Shown here piece by piece: positions 1-11,216 of a stretch of 64,000 bases of DNA; position 1 is the first letter of the stretch, and every line of letters begins with the position of its first letter. The stretch spans positions 3,753,453 to 3,817,452 of the forward strand of contig JAJEKV010000099.1 in the NCBI GenBank assembly GCA_021234155.1, read 5' to 3'. Both the position numbers and the translations under genes were made by a program. Below the pieces are notes generated by a model that was not told where the DNA came from, did not search any database, and saw only the letters and a program-made list of their open reading frames with translations. The stretch comes from Isoetes taiwanensis. Lineage: Eukaryota; Streptophyta; Lycopodiopsida; Isoetales; Isoetaceae.

Positions 1-492
1 CTTGCCACTTTGCAGGATGGATTAGCTCAGGATTTAAACAGTATAAACAGTATGTCATCTGAGGAACAGGCAGATAAAGATACTGGTATAGACACTCGAG
101 ATCTTTTGGCAGTAAGCTTGGAATTAGAAGGGGACAACATGGACTGCTCGAAGTCCCACATCACAAACTCTCAACCTGACTGCAACAATGCAGATCCACC
201 TACCAGGCAAGTACCTCTCTTTTATAATTGCAATGAACTAGTGTCTGAAGATGATACACTAAATATGTTTGAATTTGTGCCTGGGGGGTTCTCTGACACT
301 GAATGTGATAGTGACAAAGAAAACTGGGGAAATGAGAATTTTCTATCTAATAATATCTCCTCTGCAAAGATATCTAAGAATAATTCAAAAGCTAAGAAAA
401 AGAAAAAATCCCCCAAACCTGATATTTCTGCCTATCTGCATAAGACTCCTGCTGGAAATACAAGAAGTAAGAAGAATAGGAGAAATAGATAA
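1..492 (+). CDS. LINE ORF1 protein, C-terminal part
   Basis: The frame is open from base 1 to a TAA at 490-492, so the protein begins outside the window and only about the last 163 residues are seen. Plant L1 ORF1 proteins bind the element RNA and normally carry a DUF4283-like domain and a zinc knuckle; neither is in this part. What is visible is an acidic, Ser/Asn-rich segment followed by a lysine-rich tail (KAKKKKKSPKP near residue 130) and a basic Arg/Asn end. The assignment rests mainly on its position directly before ORF2, from which it is separated by 35 bp. Confidence 0.7.
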   Translation, partial: LATLQDGLAQDLNSINSMSSEEQADKDTGIDTRDLLAVSLELEGDNMDCSKSHITNSQPDCNNADPPTRQVPLFYNCNELVSEDDTLNMFEFVPGGFSDTECDSDKENWGNENFLSNNISSAKISKNNSKAKKKKKSPKPDISAYLHKTPAGNTRSKKNRRNR

Positions 493-527
493 CTCCATTG
501 CCATTCTCCTTTCCATTTTTATTCTCC

Positions 528-3500
528 ATGAAGATCATGACTTGGAATGTGAGGGGTATGAAAGGCCCCATCAAAAGAAGGAGAATAATTTCTCAGCTGA
601 GACTGTACAAGGCAGACCTCATTTTATTGCAGGAAACTAAGCTTCCCAAGTTTGAAAGCTCTTGTCTTGCAGATTGGATCCAACCAGGTGCTTCTTCCAC
701 TTGGATTGAGTCCACTGGTACTTGTGGTGGTCTCATCATGATCTGGAAAGCTTTGCCTCATGTCTCCTTTTTTAATAGCCCTAGTAAGTGTTGGCAGGCA
801 GTTGTCTTTTCCATCAATAATTCCAATTTTGGAGTTATCAATATCTATGCTCCTACCTATCCAAAGGATAGAGAAAATATTTGGCTTGATATCTTATCTT
901 GGATGTCTTCCCAGCCTAGAGTTGACTGGATAGTCTCTGGTGACTTCAACAATACCCCAAACTGGGATATGAAGTTAGGAAACAGAATCAACATGTCTAC
1001 AAATGAAAGAATCAATTGGGACTCCTTCATCTCTGAGCTAAATTTGATCCATGTCCCCTCCTCCACTGCAATATATACCTGGTCAAATAAGCAAAAAAAC
1101 TCGAAAAGGGTATTTTGTGCTTTAGATAGATTCTATGTTTCCACTTCCTCTTGGGACAATTGCTATGTAGTGAGTGATGAGTCTATTTCCATCTCTGATC
1201 ATCAACCACAGTTTCTGCATACCAAACATCTTCTGCATCTTCCAAGAGAAGGTAATATTCCTTTTAAGCTAAATTGCTCCCTTCTTTATAATGAGCAGTT
1301 CTGCAGTGACTTCAGGAATTTCTATACATCCCTTCAGGATAATCATGCATCTACTAGTGCTTCAATTGATCACCTTTCTATGAAGTCCTTTTACTCAAAG
1401 ATCAAGAAGGTCAAGTCCTGGATTAAAAATTGGTCTCAGAAACTCCATAAACAAAAGACTAGGCTCAAAGAAAATTACTTCGAGCAAATGAGGGATATTA
1501 GAGGCCAACTTCAACACCATCCCCATGATCTAAATCTTCAGATTGGAGAGGAAGTGTTAGAAAAGAAAATTAAATCTATTGAAGAGTTGGAAGCTAGAAG
1601 CTTTGCTATCAAATGCAAGATGAAGTTCAACAAAGAAATGGACCTTGGTAGCTCCAGGTTTTTTTACAAATCTGCCAAAAATAGATTGTTGAAAAATTCC
1701 ATACTTAAAGTTCACACTGATACTGGTGCATGTCTAGACTCTCCTAAAGATATCAAAGATTTTTTTCAAGAGAAATATGCCTCCCTGTTCAATGGCAGAG
1801 ATACTAGTTCCACTACCTCTTCCTCAAAGAAAGATGATTTCATTTCCTTGATCAACCAGATCATTCCCAACTCATGTAATCTTATGAATGATTCTATTGC
1901 TGCCACTCCAACTGAGCAGGAAATATTCAAGGTTCTCTTGAGTTTTAGTAAGGGTAAATCCCCTGGACCAGACGGCCTGCCACCTGAGTTTTACATTTGC
2001 TTCTGGGATATCCTTAAGACTGATGTGATAAATTTAGTGCATGGCTTTTGGAAAGCAGAGCATTTACATCCATCTATTTCTGCTGGCTTAATTACTCTTG
2101 TCCCAAAAATTGATATGCCATCTGCCTTTTCTGATTGGAGACCCATCTCCTTGACCAACTCCTCATATAAATTATGTGCAAAAATTATTGCCAATAGGAT
2201 CAAACCTTTCCTTCAAGAGAACATCAATATTAAGCAATCTGCCTTTCTTCCTAATAGATTTATTTTGGATAACTACATTGTTGCTATGGAAGGTTTACAC
2301 TGGAATAGGGTCTCTGATCAAGATTGCATTCTTCTTAAACTAGACTTCAAGAGGGCATTTGATTCAGTTAACTGGGACTTCCTTGAATTTGCCATGCATA
2401 AAATTGGTTTTAACCCCAAGCTCATTTCTCTTATTATGGGATTAAACACTAAGGCAAACTCGGCTGTTCTAATAAATGGCTCCCCTTCTAACTTCTTCAA
2501 TCTTTCTCGAGGAGTAAGACAGGGTTGCCCCTTAGCCCCCTACCTGTTTCTAGTGGTTGCTGAACTCCTCACAAAGGCAGTTGATTATCATCAAGAATCT
2601 GGCAATATCACTGGTCTAAATCTCCCTGACAATCAAGGCAGTTTAATACTTTCTCAGTATGCTGATGACACATTTGCTTTTCTGGATTCTAATTCAGAAA
2701 ACATCTCCAAATTCTTAGGCATAATTGACCTTTTCTCTGCTGCATCTGGAATTTACCTTAATGTTGCAAAGAGTGTGATTGTTGGAGACATTCCTGAGAA
2801 TTATATTTGTGATATTAAGGTCCTTAGCACTATGCAAGCAACTAGGCTTCTTGGTATGCCTTTGTCACTCAATCCCAACATCAAAGGCTTGTGGGACCCA
2901 ATCCTCCAAAGGATCAGGCAGAAGCTAAATTATTTCAAAAGTTCCTTATCTATGGCAGGTCGTACTATCATTGCTAATTCTGTACTTGCAGCTTCACATA
3001 TTTATTTCTCCTCTGCTCTAGTAGCTCCTAAGTGCATTTATAATGAGCTGGAAAAAACCATTAGGAAATTCATTTGGGGAGGAAATCATTCAGTGAACTG
3101 GGATACTGTTACCAGATCCAAATCTAATGGTGGACTGGGATGCAAAAATTTGTATCTGCAAGCTTGTGCCTTGGCAGGTAAATTTGTTTGGAGAACTTTA
3201 TCAGGGAACAATTCTATAGCTTCAACTTTCATTAGGTATTGGCTCCATTGCACATATCCTGAAGGTCATCCAAGTGTTAAGCACTGTCTGCCAGAGTCAG
3301 CCCTCACTTACTTGCACCCTGGTAGGAATTCCTCTCCTCTGATGCAAAGCATAATCAAAGCTTGGAATTTAGTACAGAGATGTTTTGACATTCCCTCAAT
3401 TCAAGATCTCAACATGAACTCCCCCTTATTCTGGTCTCCCCAGTTTCAGGATAACAATGGTAATATCCCTGCTTTAAGGCATCCTAAAACTTACAGGAAA

Positions 3501-4388
3501 TGGTTTGATCTCGGTATCACTCATGTTAGACACCTAATAAGAAATGGTCATGTTATTTCCTGGACTAATCTTAAAAGGCTTCTTCATGGCATTTCAAGTG
3601 ACAAATCTATCCTCAAACACTTCAAGAGCATCTTGTCACAGTCTGCAAATATGTTAGTCAATCTGGATGATTTTACTCTCAAGATAAATGGCCATGTCAA
3701 ATACAAAGTCAGCTTAGTATATAATCTGCTTAATCAAAGGGACACCTCTGCTAAAGCTGGGCTTAAATGGTCTATCTCAGAAAGGGAATGCAAGTCTTTA
3801 TACAATAATGTCTGGAATTCTTACTGTCCACCAAAAGTCAACTTTTTCATTTGGCTGATAGCCCATAAGAGTCTCCCCAATCTTGTTTCTCTCTCAAGAA
3901 AGATTCCTACTGTTCAACCGAGGTGTCATTTAAATTGCTCACAAGATGAATCCATGCAACACATTTTCCAGTGTCCCAAACTCTTGGAGTTTTGGTCATG
4001 GTTCTACAGAAAGTTCAGTGATCTGTTTGTTGGGCAACCACATGGTAATTTGTTACAGCATATTCAGAATAATGATGCTTTTTTGAATACTGTTGTCTTC
4101 ACTGCTTTATGGAACATCTGGAAGTCTAGAAACAGGATTGTTTATGGTAAACATAATTTTTCTATTTTTTGGATTAAGATGAACTTTCAACTAGATTTGG
4201 AAGCCTTTGTATCTGCTCACAAGAGCAAATTGGGTGACAATTATGACAGGAAATGGGACTCTGTTGGTAAATTTATAGGGGTTTTCAATTTGTATAATTC
4301 CTGTTTAAATGTCATCAATTCTAATGCTCCTTTCTCTGACCTCCTTGATAGAATATCTGGAATTCCTGAAGGGAGAGGGCAGGAATAA
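528..4388 (+). CDS. LINE ORF2: AP-like endonuclease and reverse transcriptase
   Basis: An open frame of 1286 residues from the ATG at 528, chosen because it starts the typical MKIMTWNVRG motif; a TTG at 498 is in frame but unlikely. An exonuclease/endonuclease/phosphatase domain covers about residues 1-235, with TWNVRG, LQETK, SGDFN and SDHQP motifs holding the expected catalytic residues. A reverse transcriptase domain follows (about 470-760), with SPGPDGLPPEF, the LDFKRAFDSV block, GVRQGCPLAPYLF and the YADD active site near residue 711. A zf-RVT-like region (VNFFIWLIAHKSLP, then Cys/His spacing ending QHIFQCPK) lies near 1100-1160. Its role is target-primed reverse transcription: nicking chromosomal DNA and copying the LINE RNA. 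No internal stop or frameshift was seen. Confidence 0.95.
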   Translation: MKIMTWNVRGMKGPIKRRRIISQLRLYKADLILLQETKLPKFESSCLADWIQPGASSTWIESTGTCGGLIMIWKALPHVSFFNSPSKCWQAVVFSINNSNFGVINIYAPTYPKDRENIWLDILSWMSSQPRVDWIVSGDFNNTPNWDMKLGNRINMSTNERINWDSFISELNLIHVPSSTAIYTWSNKQKNSKRVFCALDRFYVSTSSWDNCYVVSDESISISDHQPQFLHTKHLLHLPREGNIPFKLNCSLLYNEQFCSDFRNFYTSLQDNHASTSASIDHLSMKSFYSKIKKVKSWIKNWSQKLHKQKTRLKENYFEQMRDIRGQLQHHPHDLNLQIGEEVLEKKIKSIEELEARSFAIKCKMKFNKEMDLGSSRFFYKSAKNRLLKNSILKVHTDTGACLDSPKDIKDFFQEKYASLFNGRDTSSTTSSSKKDDFISLINQIIPNSCNLMNDSIAATPTEQEIFKVLLSFSKGKSPGPDGLPPEFYICFWDILKTDVINLVHGFWKAEHLHPSISAGLITLVPKIDMPSAFSDWRPISLTNSSYKLCAKIIANRIKPFLQENINIKQSAFLPNRFILDNYIVAMEGLHWNRVSDQDCILLKLDFKRAFDSVNWDFLEFAMHKIGFNPKLISLIMGLNTKANSAVLINGSPSNFFNLSRGVRQGCPLAPYLFLVVAELLTKAVDYHQESGNITGLNLPDNQGSLILSQYADDTFAFLDSNSENISKFLGIIDLFSAASGIYLNVAKSVIVGDIPENYICDIKVLSTMQATRLLGMPLSLNPNIKGLWDPILQRIRQKLNYFKSSLSMAGRTIIANSVLAASHIYFSSALVAPKCIYNELEKTIRKFIWGGNHSVNWDTVTRSKSNGGLGCKNLYLQACALAGKFVWRTLSGNNSIASTFIRYWLHCTYPEGHPSVKHCLPESALTYLHPGRNSSPLMQSIIKAWNLVQRCFDIPSIQDLNMNSPLFWSPQFQDNNGNIPALRHPKTYRKWFDLGITHVRHLIRNGHVISWTNLKRLLHGISSDKSILKHFKSILSQSANMLVNLDDFTLKINGHVKYKVSLVYNLLNQRDTSAKAGLKWSISERECKSLYNNVWNSYCPPKVNFFIWLIAHKSLPNLVSLSRKIPTVQPRCHLNCSQDESMQHIFQCPKLLEFWSWFYRKFSDLFVGQPHGNLLQHIQNNDAFLNTVVFTALWNIWKSRNRIVYGKHNFSIFWIKMNFQLDLEAFVSAHKSKLGDNYDRKWDSVGKFIGVFNLYNSCLNVINSNAPFSDLLDRISGIPEGRGQE

Positions 4389-5270
4389 GTTCGACACAAT
4401 GCTGACTTATCAAGAAGCTACACTTTACTGCAATAACTCAGGGGTCTCAAATTTAGAGCCACCAGGGCCAGAGGCAAGCTCGGATGACATCATGTTATAT
4501 AAGGTTAGAAGTACCAGTAATGAATCTACCTGGGCTAAGATATACTGCAGGGAAGTGGTGCAAATGTATTGCCTGTTCAGTTTTCTGTTCATGTACCATT
4601 TCTCCTTGACAGAAAGACAACTCAGCAGGTACAGAGAACTATATTATTCCCACAAAATGCTCTCTGACCTTTATGGCACTTTACTCTTGCTAATGGCCAA
4701 GGAGGATGTTCATCAGCTGCTCATGGAAAATGGATCTGAGCATAACAGTTATAAGTTTGGTACTGACTCAGGGTTCTACTGGGTCTACAACAAAATCTTT
4801 GACCAAATTATGAAAGCCCCTTAACCATCTTATCAGCTTCCTTTTTCTAGCCTCAATCTCTATCTGCAACAGTACCTCTTGCCATAACCCCAGTTGCTCA
4901 GTACATAATCTATCTCTTGTCTAACACTTCAAACAGGTACTTGGAGTTCAATTTTGTACTTGCAGGATTTTGGAGCCCGTTTGGCCAGATGGAAATCTTC
5001 AATTCAGCAACTGTGCCAGCTTACTCTACTGGTTCAAATCAGCATTCAAGATAATTTTCTACTGCAGAACAACAGCACTTTCTGGCTGTACTTTTGGTGC
5101 CTTGTTACTGTTTAAACATTATGCTCAGTCCATGAAAATACTTCTTTATTTTATCTCTAAGATGTAACTAATGGGAAATCTTGTTCCTTCATTAGTTGCA
5201 CATATATGTATGGCTTTTATTAATTAATGGAAAAAACATCTCTTAACCTCAAAAAAAAAAAAAAAAAAAA
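4389..5270 (+). other. LINE 1 3' untranslated region and poly(A)
   Basis: About 860 bp with no recognisable domain, ending in A20 at 5251-5270. An open frame crosses the ORF2 stop and runs to 4824, but its product resembles nothing I know, so I treat it as chance. Confidence 0.75.
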
Positions 5271-5575
5271 GAGTTATTACAGCAATAAGGTCAATGGCAG
5301 CAGATGTAGTGATGATCCAGGAGCACCGCCTAGGGGATTTTGAAGCCAATTTACTTGGCAAATGGATTGCCAATGGATACCACTCCTGTGTCTGCAAGGC
5401 ACAAGGCACCAAAGGTGGAGTGGGATTGCTGCGGCGTCACCTACAAGTGGTTAACACCTTCTGTCACCATGAAGGTCGATGGCAGGCCTTAACAGCAAAT
5501 ACAAACAACATAAATTGGGGCATAATCAACATCTATGCCTCCAACAAGCCCAAGGAGAGGGCCATAATGTGGGCG

Positions 5576-5916
5576 TTGTTGTTTTAAGACGCACTGCATC
5601 TTCCTTTCAAGTATTTTAGCATACCGGTACCGCAGGTACCTGCAGTGCGTCTTAATGAAAAAAATGAATGTTTTTGCTTCAAATTTTTGGAGTTTTCAAC
5701 ACAAGTATGGTAAGTATTTTAAAGGTACGGTACGTATTTTATAGGTATTTTATAGGTATTGTAAGTATTTTACAAGTATTTTATAGGTACGGTAACAACA
5801 CTTTTTAACGTACTGGTTTTTTTCCGGTACGTTAGAAACTCAGAGGTACGCTACGAGGTATGATACGTAAAATACTTACAGTACCGTACAGGTACGGTAA
5901 GTACGTAACAACACTG
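5576..5916. mobile_element. Short non-autonomous DNA insertion in LINE 2 (MULE-like?)
   Basis: A 341-bp segment that breaks the LINE reading frame. It is flanked by ATGTGGGCG (5567-5575) and ATGTGGGGG (5917-5925), a 9-bp duplication with one mismatch; 9 bp is the usual size for Mutator-like elements. The ends are imperfectly inverted (GTTGTTGTT on the left, GTAACAACACT on the right). The interior repeats GGTACGGTA and GTATTTTA many times. No coding capacity. The superfamily is inferred from duplication length only. Confidence 0.65.
5584..5655. repeat. 15-bp perfect inverted repeat
   Basis: TTAAGACGCACTGCA at 5584-5598 is the exact reverse complement of 5641-5655, with a 42-bp loop. It lies at the left end of the short insertion and could form a hairpin. 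Confidence 0.85.
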
Positions 5917-8900
5917 ATGTGGGGGCAGATCTGAACATGGATTGAAAGCCAACAAATAGTCAATTGGCTCCTTGGAGGCGACTTTAACATGACAGAGACT
6001 TGGGAGCAGAAAATAGGACTTCTCAGGAACCTTTCAGCAGAAGAAAAACTAGCATGGGAGGCTCTGATAGATACCATTGGATTCTCGCTAATCCCGCCAT
6101 CATCTTCTGAGTTCTCTTGGAGCAATAAGCAGGATGGTGATAAACGAGTCTATTGCTACTTGATCGATTCTACCTGGTAAGCCGAACCGCTCCCTTCCTT
6201 GATAAATGCTTTGTAGAAGGAGACTTGGGCTACACACAATCTGATCACATACCTCAGAAACTTACCTTTGACACGCCTTCCTGCACCTTCAAGCGAGGAG
6301 CTACACCATTCAAGCTAAATGTCAGTTACTTAAACAAAGCAGAGTTTTGCAGGCCCTTCAAAGTCTTTCTCGCTTCGCTGCCCAAGGTGAGCACAAGCAA
6401 GAGCATGCATGACTGGTCCCTCAAGCTGAAAAAGCTCAAGGCATGGATAAAAGATTGGGGCCGTGAGAGAGCTAAGCAATTCCATCAGGAAAAGCTCCTC
6501 CTTTACAATGAAATGAGGATTGTGCGCTCCCTTCTAATGAGTTGCCCAACTGACACCAGGCTACAAAATCAGGAAGCATTCCTTGATGGGAAGATTAAAT
6601 CCCTTGAAGAAGACGAGGCCCGCGGTGCAGCAGTCCGGGCTAAAGCCAAGTGGCATGAAAACATGGATTGCGAGAGCTCTAAAGTATTCTTTAGGCTTGC
6701 TGGTACCAGAGTGATGGAGAATGGCATCAATCAAGTCAGGGACAGCAACATGAACCTCATTACCGATCCCAAAGGGATTCAAAACTTCTTCATGGATGCC
6801 TATACAAAACTGTTTGCAGAAGATGCCCTCCCTCAAGAGTACATGGAGGCCATGGATCACTGCCTAGATATCTTGCAGCCAACTGTAAACGCAGCAGAAA
6901 ATGAATCCCTTTGTAAGCAGATTGTCAAGGAGGAAGTCCACAGCACACTCAAGAGCATGGCACAGGGAAAATCCCCGGGACCCGATGGATTTCCGCCCGA
7001 ATTCTTTTTAGAATTCTGGCAGGAGCTTGGGGACGATCTAACTGAGGTACTTCAAGGAGCATGGAAGCATGGAAGCTTGCACCCAGCTCTATCCACTGGC
7101 TTTATTGCCTTATTACCGAAGGTGGAGAACCCAAACGCATTGGAAGAATGGCGCCCAATTGCGTTGACAAATACTACTTACAAATTATTGGCCAAGCTCA
7201 TCGCCAATAGAATGAAGCCTATCCTTAACAAAATGATCAGACCGGAGCAAGCAGCTTTCTTACCTGGCCGAAGCATTTTATCTAACTATCTTGCAGCATG
7301 CGAAGGCTTGCATTGGGCTGAGCAAAGCAAGCAACAATGCATTATGCTAAAGCTAGACTTCAAGCGAGCCTTTGATACAGTTCGTTGGGATTCTATCCAA
7401 AGAGTCATGACCAAGCTTGGATTCAGCGACAAAATAATTGAGGTCATTCTCGGGCTAAATAAGGCTGCCACTGCAGCCATTCTTATCAATGGCAGTCCAA
7501 CACAACTATTCCCATTGAGGAAGGGAGTAAGGCAGGGCTGCCCACTTGCGCCCTACATATTCATCATGTTAGCAAATGTGCTGACTCTTTTAGTGCTGGA
7601 GAAGATCCGTATGGGTGAAATTTCTGGAATTAAGCTCCCACCATCAACCCAAGGCCAACTCAGTATACAACAGTTCGCCGACGACACATTCATATTCTTG
7701 AGGTATGATGATGATAGCATTGAGAATTGCTTCAAAGCCATCAAATACTTCAGCATAGCCACTGGAATATGTCTCAATCCCAACAAATGCTCGATTGCTT
7801 GGCCACACTACGCAGGGCTGCCCACTCAAGTAACTAAGCTCGGCATTCAAATCCTTAAGAGAGACAGCTGCACCAAGCTACTTGGACTCCCGTTGGCAAT
7901 GGGAACTCTCCCTTCTGGAACCTGGAATGCAATGCTTGATAAGCTGAAAAAAAGAATCAACATATGGGCTGGAAAAGGCCTATCCATGGCAGGTCGAATC
8001 ACAGCAGCCAATTGTGTCCTGAGCAGTTCTTTGGTGTATGCTTCATCAGTTTTGCTTGCACCCAAGTATGTCTATGAGAGAATACAACAGTATCTGCACG
8101 GATTTGTTTGGCAAGGTGCACCCAAGATCGCTTGGTCAGAAGTCTGTAAGCCCAGGTCCTGTGGAGGACTCGGAGGGAGAGATCTCTTCAAACACTCTCA
8201 AGCCTTGGTGGGCAAGCTAGTATGGAATGCACTCCATGGGGATTCAGCAATAGGCTCGGTGTTCATCAGGCACTGGCTGGGAAGAGCCAGCCCTCTCTCA
8301 AAACCATCTCTGCATCGCACCTGCAAGTCAGCATGTTTTAATGACTACAAACTTGCACCAGGCACCTCCACCGTCATGCGCAGAATTCTAGAAGCCTGGC
8401 AAGATGTCAAGGATTGCTTCAAGCCTGCCCAACCGACTTGGCAAGCTGGTAATTTGCCCATATTCTGGAGCCCAATGGTGAGCCCACAAGTGGATTACCC
8501 CCTTGCATTAATGCATCCTAGGATATGTACCAAATGGGAAGCTGCTGGCATCACACATCTGAAGCATATATGGGATTCAGATCGAGACTGTTGGAGGTCA
8601 TGGACTAGCATAAAAAATCAGATTGGTGGAACACACTCCGACAGAATGGTGCACAGCAAAATACTTAATGAGGTGAGCATGATTTCAGGAAATGAAGGCC
8701 CCGAGGAAGTTTGGTTGCTAAATGGCAAGTCTTCTTATTCTGTGAGAGGAGTATATACATTATTAGTAGATGACGACCTGCCTGCAGTCTCCATACACAT
8801 CAATCTCTCTGCAAACGAACTACTTGTGCAATTGAGGAAATGCTGGACCTCGTATTGCTCCAGAAGAGTGCAGCTATTCATGTGGCTCACTTGGCGTTGT

Positions 8901-9494
8901 GGCCTAGCTACCAAAACGTGGCTGCTCAAAAGGAAAACAGTGACAGACACCCAATGCCCACTTTTATGTGGAGAAGTAGAAACAATTGGGCACTTGTTCT
9001 TTTGCCCCAAGGTGAGAGAATTTTGGGACTGGGTGGCACCTCTTCTACAACTAGACAGGGCTCAGCTACACTGGCCTGAGATTAGCATGGCTCATACAGA
9101 CAAAATCGGGTACTCCATCACATGCTTGGCCTTATGGGCAGTGTGGAAGCACCGTTGCTCAGTTGCACTGGGTGGGCAAACTATTTCCACCACCAAAATT
9201 AAAAATGTCTTCAACCATGGAGTGGCGCTAATGGCAATCTCCCATATCAGGAAATGGGGCCGTAATTATGACAAATCACTGGACAGATTGGGTTCTTCTC
9301 AAGGGTTCTATCAGTATTTTAAGTGTTCTTGGATGGAGGATATGGGCGGCTTTGCCACCAATAATTAGAGGGCTAGGCCCAATATGGGAGCCTTGAGCTC
9401 ATGCCTCTTCTGGGGCCTCCTTTCTTTTAGTCTCATTGTACCTTTTATTTTATAAATATAACTCTAGCTTTCAACAAAAAAAAAAAAAAAAAAA

Positions 9495-9734
9495 GATTAA
9501 TTGTAAAGGAAATTGCTGTTCAATCCAGCTTAATTTGAGATAAATTTTTCTTTTGCTGTTGTAACGGAAATGGTGGTTTAATCCAGCCAATGGGAAATGC
9601 AAAGTTAATTGTTGTTCAATCCAGCAAATGGAAAATGCAAATGTTATGAACATGACAGCAGTTCCAATAATCCTTCTTGCCTGACATCCTGTGATAATGC
9701 ATGGTCATAGTGTCTGCATTATGTGATGCTTGAT
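9495..9734. other. Non-coding spacer with degenerate direct repeats
   Basis: Contains three spaced copies of a TTGTTCAATCCAGC-like motif (near 9520, 9572 and 9612). A TATAAAA at 9736 sits just before the Gypsy gag region. It may be the 5' untranslated part of the outer Gypsy element, but no matching LTR was found. Confidence 0.35.
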
Positions 9735-10819
9735 GTATAAAAGCCTTGCCGAGGAAAAAGAGAAAAGGCTTGAAAGGAGATTAAAGCAAGAGTTGGAAGG
9801 CATGAACGTAGAGAGAAACAAAAAATTGAGGCTGCAAGACAGTCTCAGATATTACCTGATATCAAACCTTTGTTTGATAATATGGCTACTTCTTCAAAAA
9901 ATCATATTCCATATCCAAAATTTGGAGCTGGAAAATCCTCTGAAACTCAAGCAATAACCCATGTCCATCAATTTGAGGGAATAAGTTACCTCAATGATCA
10001 GACTGATGATGTTGTCCGTATTATTTTATTCCCTGCTACGTTGGAAGGAAAACCCGCAGACTGGATGTATAAGAACATGAGTAGTATTAGTAGTTGGGAT
10101 GAGCTTAAGACGAGGTTTCTTAAGGCATACCAGACTACGCCTACTTATCATGAGCTCAAGGATGAGCTCAAGAATATTAAGATTAAACACGAGGAGGATC
10201 CTCGGAAGTTTGCTCTACGGGTAAGCCAGCTAGCCAGTGAATTGGACCCAAAGCCACATGAACTTGACATAGTTTCTTGGTATATAGATGGATTTCCAAC
10301 TGAGTTAAGCAACAATTAACTCTAGAGGCTCCAAAAACATTGGATCAAGCCATGGAAAGAGCTGTAGTAATACATGGAGTGTTGGGTTCTGAGAAAATTA
10401 GCAAGTTTGAGAAAATGAAAACTGATGATAAGGAAGTGCAAGACATTCAAAGTAAACTGAATGCTATGGAAGAGAATTTGAAAAAGATTGCTCAAGGAGA
10501 AACTAAACGTAGTTACATTTGGTGTACGCGTTGTAGTAGGCCAGGCCATTACGCTTAATGAGTGCAGAACTAAGTTGGACACTAAGTTTTGTCACATATG
10601 TAAAATGAGCAATCATGATACTGATGCGTGTCGATTCAATAGAAAAAACAAAGAAAAAGAAACAGCCCAAGCCTTTGCTGTTCCTCAGGGAAAAGATAAA
10701 ACGATTCTGCGGGATAACACCTGTTGGAATTGTGGTGAGAAGGGACACTTCTCGCGGGAATGTACGCAGCCAAGGAAATACCATAAAAATGGTAAAGCAT
10801 CCCCTAGTGAAGAAACTAA
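9735..10819 (+). pseudogene. Gypsy gag with CCHC zinc knuckles, frameshifted
   Basis: A retrotransposon gag domain is read in 9870-10319 (ITHVHQFEGISY, then GKPADWMYKNM and FLKAYQ, the pattern of the retrotrans_gag family). A charged coiled segment precedes it in another frame, joined near the A-run at 9822. After a frame change near 10319 a Lys/Glu-rich linker leads to knuckles CTRCSRPGHYA, CHICKMSNHDTDAC and CWNCGEKGHFSREC, the last two again in a shifted frame. At least three frameshifts are present. Gag would form the particle and bind RNA. The Copia element cuts the frame at 10819. Confidence 0.85.
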
Positions 10820-11180
10820 TGTAAGACGTCTTTGGCATTGCAGGTAGAAGCTAAGGGGTTGAAGATCCGATCACTTGTATTGAAGATTTGAAGGTAGTCA
10901 AAAATTAGTCAATCCCTTGGCTACAGTAAAAACACTGTAGCAGTTCGAAGGTTTGAGGATATTATTATATGATCATTTGTTTTATTGACTTAATGACTGT
11001 AACATATGAAATTGAGAATGATTTGAGTTTTGAAGACGTATGAACTTGATGAAGTGATGAAGGCTAAAGAAATTTGTGACATTGCTATGATGAATTATTG
11101 CTTATGGTCTATGCAATTTTAACTTTGAATAGACTATAGAAGTTGCTTAAATTTAACGTGCTTGTTGTTTGATTTCTTCA
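10820..11180 (+). repeat. Copia left LTR (361 bp)
   Basis: Begins TGTAAGACGTC and ends TTTCTTCA, matching 15859-16226 almost throughout. The TG...CA boundaries coincide with the target duplication. Confidence 0.95.
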
Positions 11181-11181
11181 T

Positions 11182-11193
11182 TGGTATCAGAGC
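11182..11193 (+). promoter_or_regulatory. Primer binding site, initiator tRNA-Met
   Basis: TGGTATCAGAGC lies one base after the left LTR. It is the standard complement of the 3' end of plant initiator methionine tRNA, used to prime minus-strand cDNA in most Copia elements. Confidence 0.93.
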
Positions 11194-11216
11194 TACAGAT
11201 CCAAGAAAAAGCAATC

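Larger units (their letters stand above)
1..5270 (+). mobile_element. L1-type LINE (LINE 1), 5' end outside window
   Basis: A non-LTR retrotransposon of the plant L1 type: tail of ORF1, then ORF2 with endonuclease and reverse transcriptase, an 880-bp 3' region and a 20-base poly(A) at 5251-5270. The 5' end lies left of the window, so the upstream target-site copy cannot be seen. A second LINE starts directly after the poly(A). ORF2 is uninterrupted, so this copy is young or could be coding-competent if ORF1 is also intact. Confidence 0.93.
5276..9368 (+). pseudogene. LINE 2 ORF2 (endonuclease-reverse transcriptase), broken
   Basis: The frame begins inside the endonuclease domain (IQEHRLG, then WGIINIYASNKPKERA) and is stopped at 5584 by an inserted element. 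After the insertion a TGA lies at 5932-5934, before the LLGGDFNM motif. A one-base frameshift near 6165 then separates the endonuclease end from the frame 6153-9368. That long frame is otherwise open for 1071 residues: KSPGPDGFPPEFF, LDFKRAFDTV, GVRQGCPLAPYIF, FADD near 7674 and a C-terminal zf-RVT-like region (CRSVQLF-type, RVQLFMWLTW then CPLLCGEVETIGHLFFCP). Domain order matches LINE 1, but the sequence differs clearly, so it belongs to another L1 family. It cannot make a functional endonuclease as read. Confidence 0.9.
5271..9494 (+). mobile_element. L1-type LINE (LINE 2), 5' truncated
   Basis: A second, different L1-type LINE begins inside its endonuclease domain directly after the poly(A) of LINE 1 and ends in a 19-base poly(A) at 9476-9494. 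ORF1 and the first roughly 20 residues of ORF2 are missing, the usual result of incomplete reverse transcription. Because it abuts an A tract, its target-site duplication cannot be told apart from poly(A). It is interrupted at 5576-5916 by another insertion. Confidence 0.9.

Noticed and set aside
4309-4824. 171-codon frame overlapping the LINE 1 ORF2 end
   Set aside because: Lies in the 3' untranslated part of the LINE with no recognisable product.
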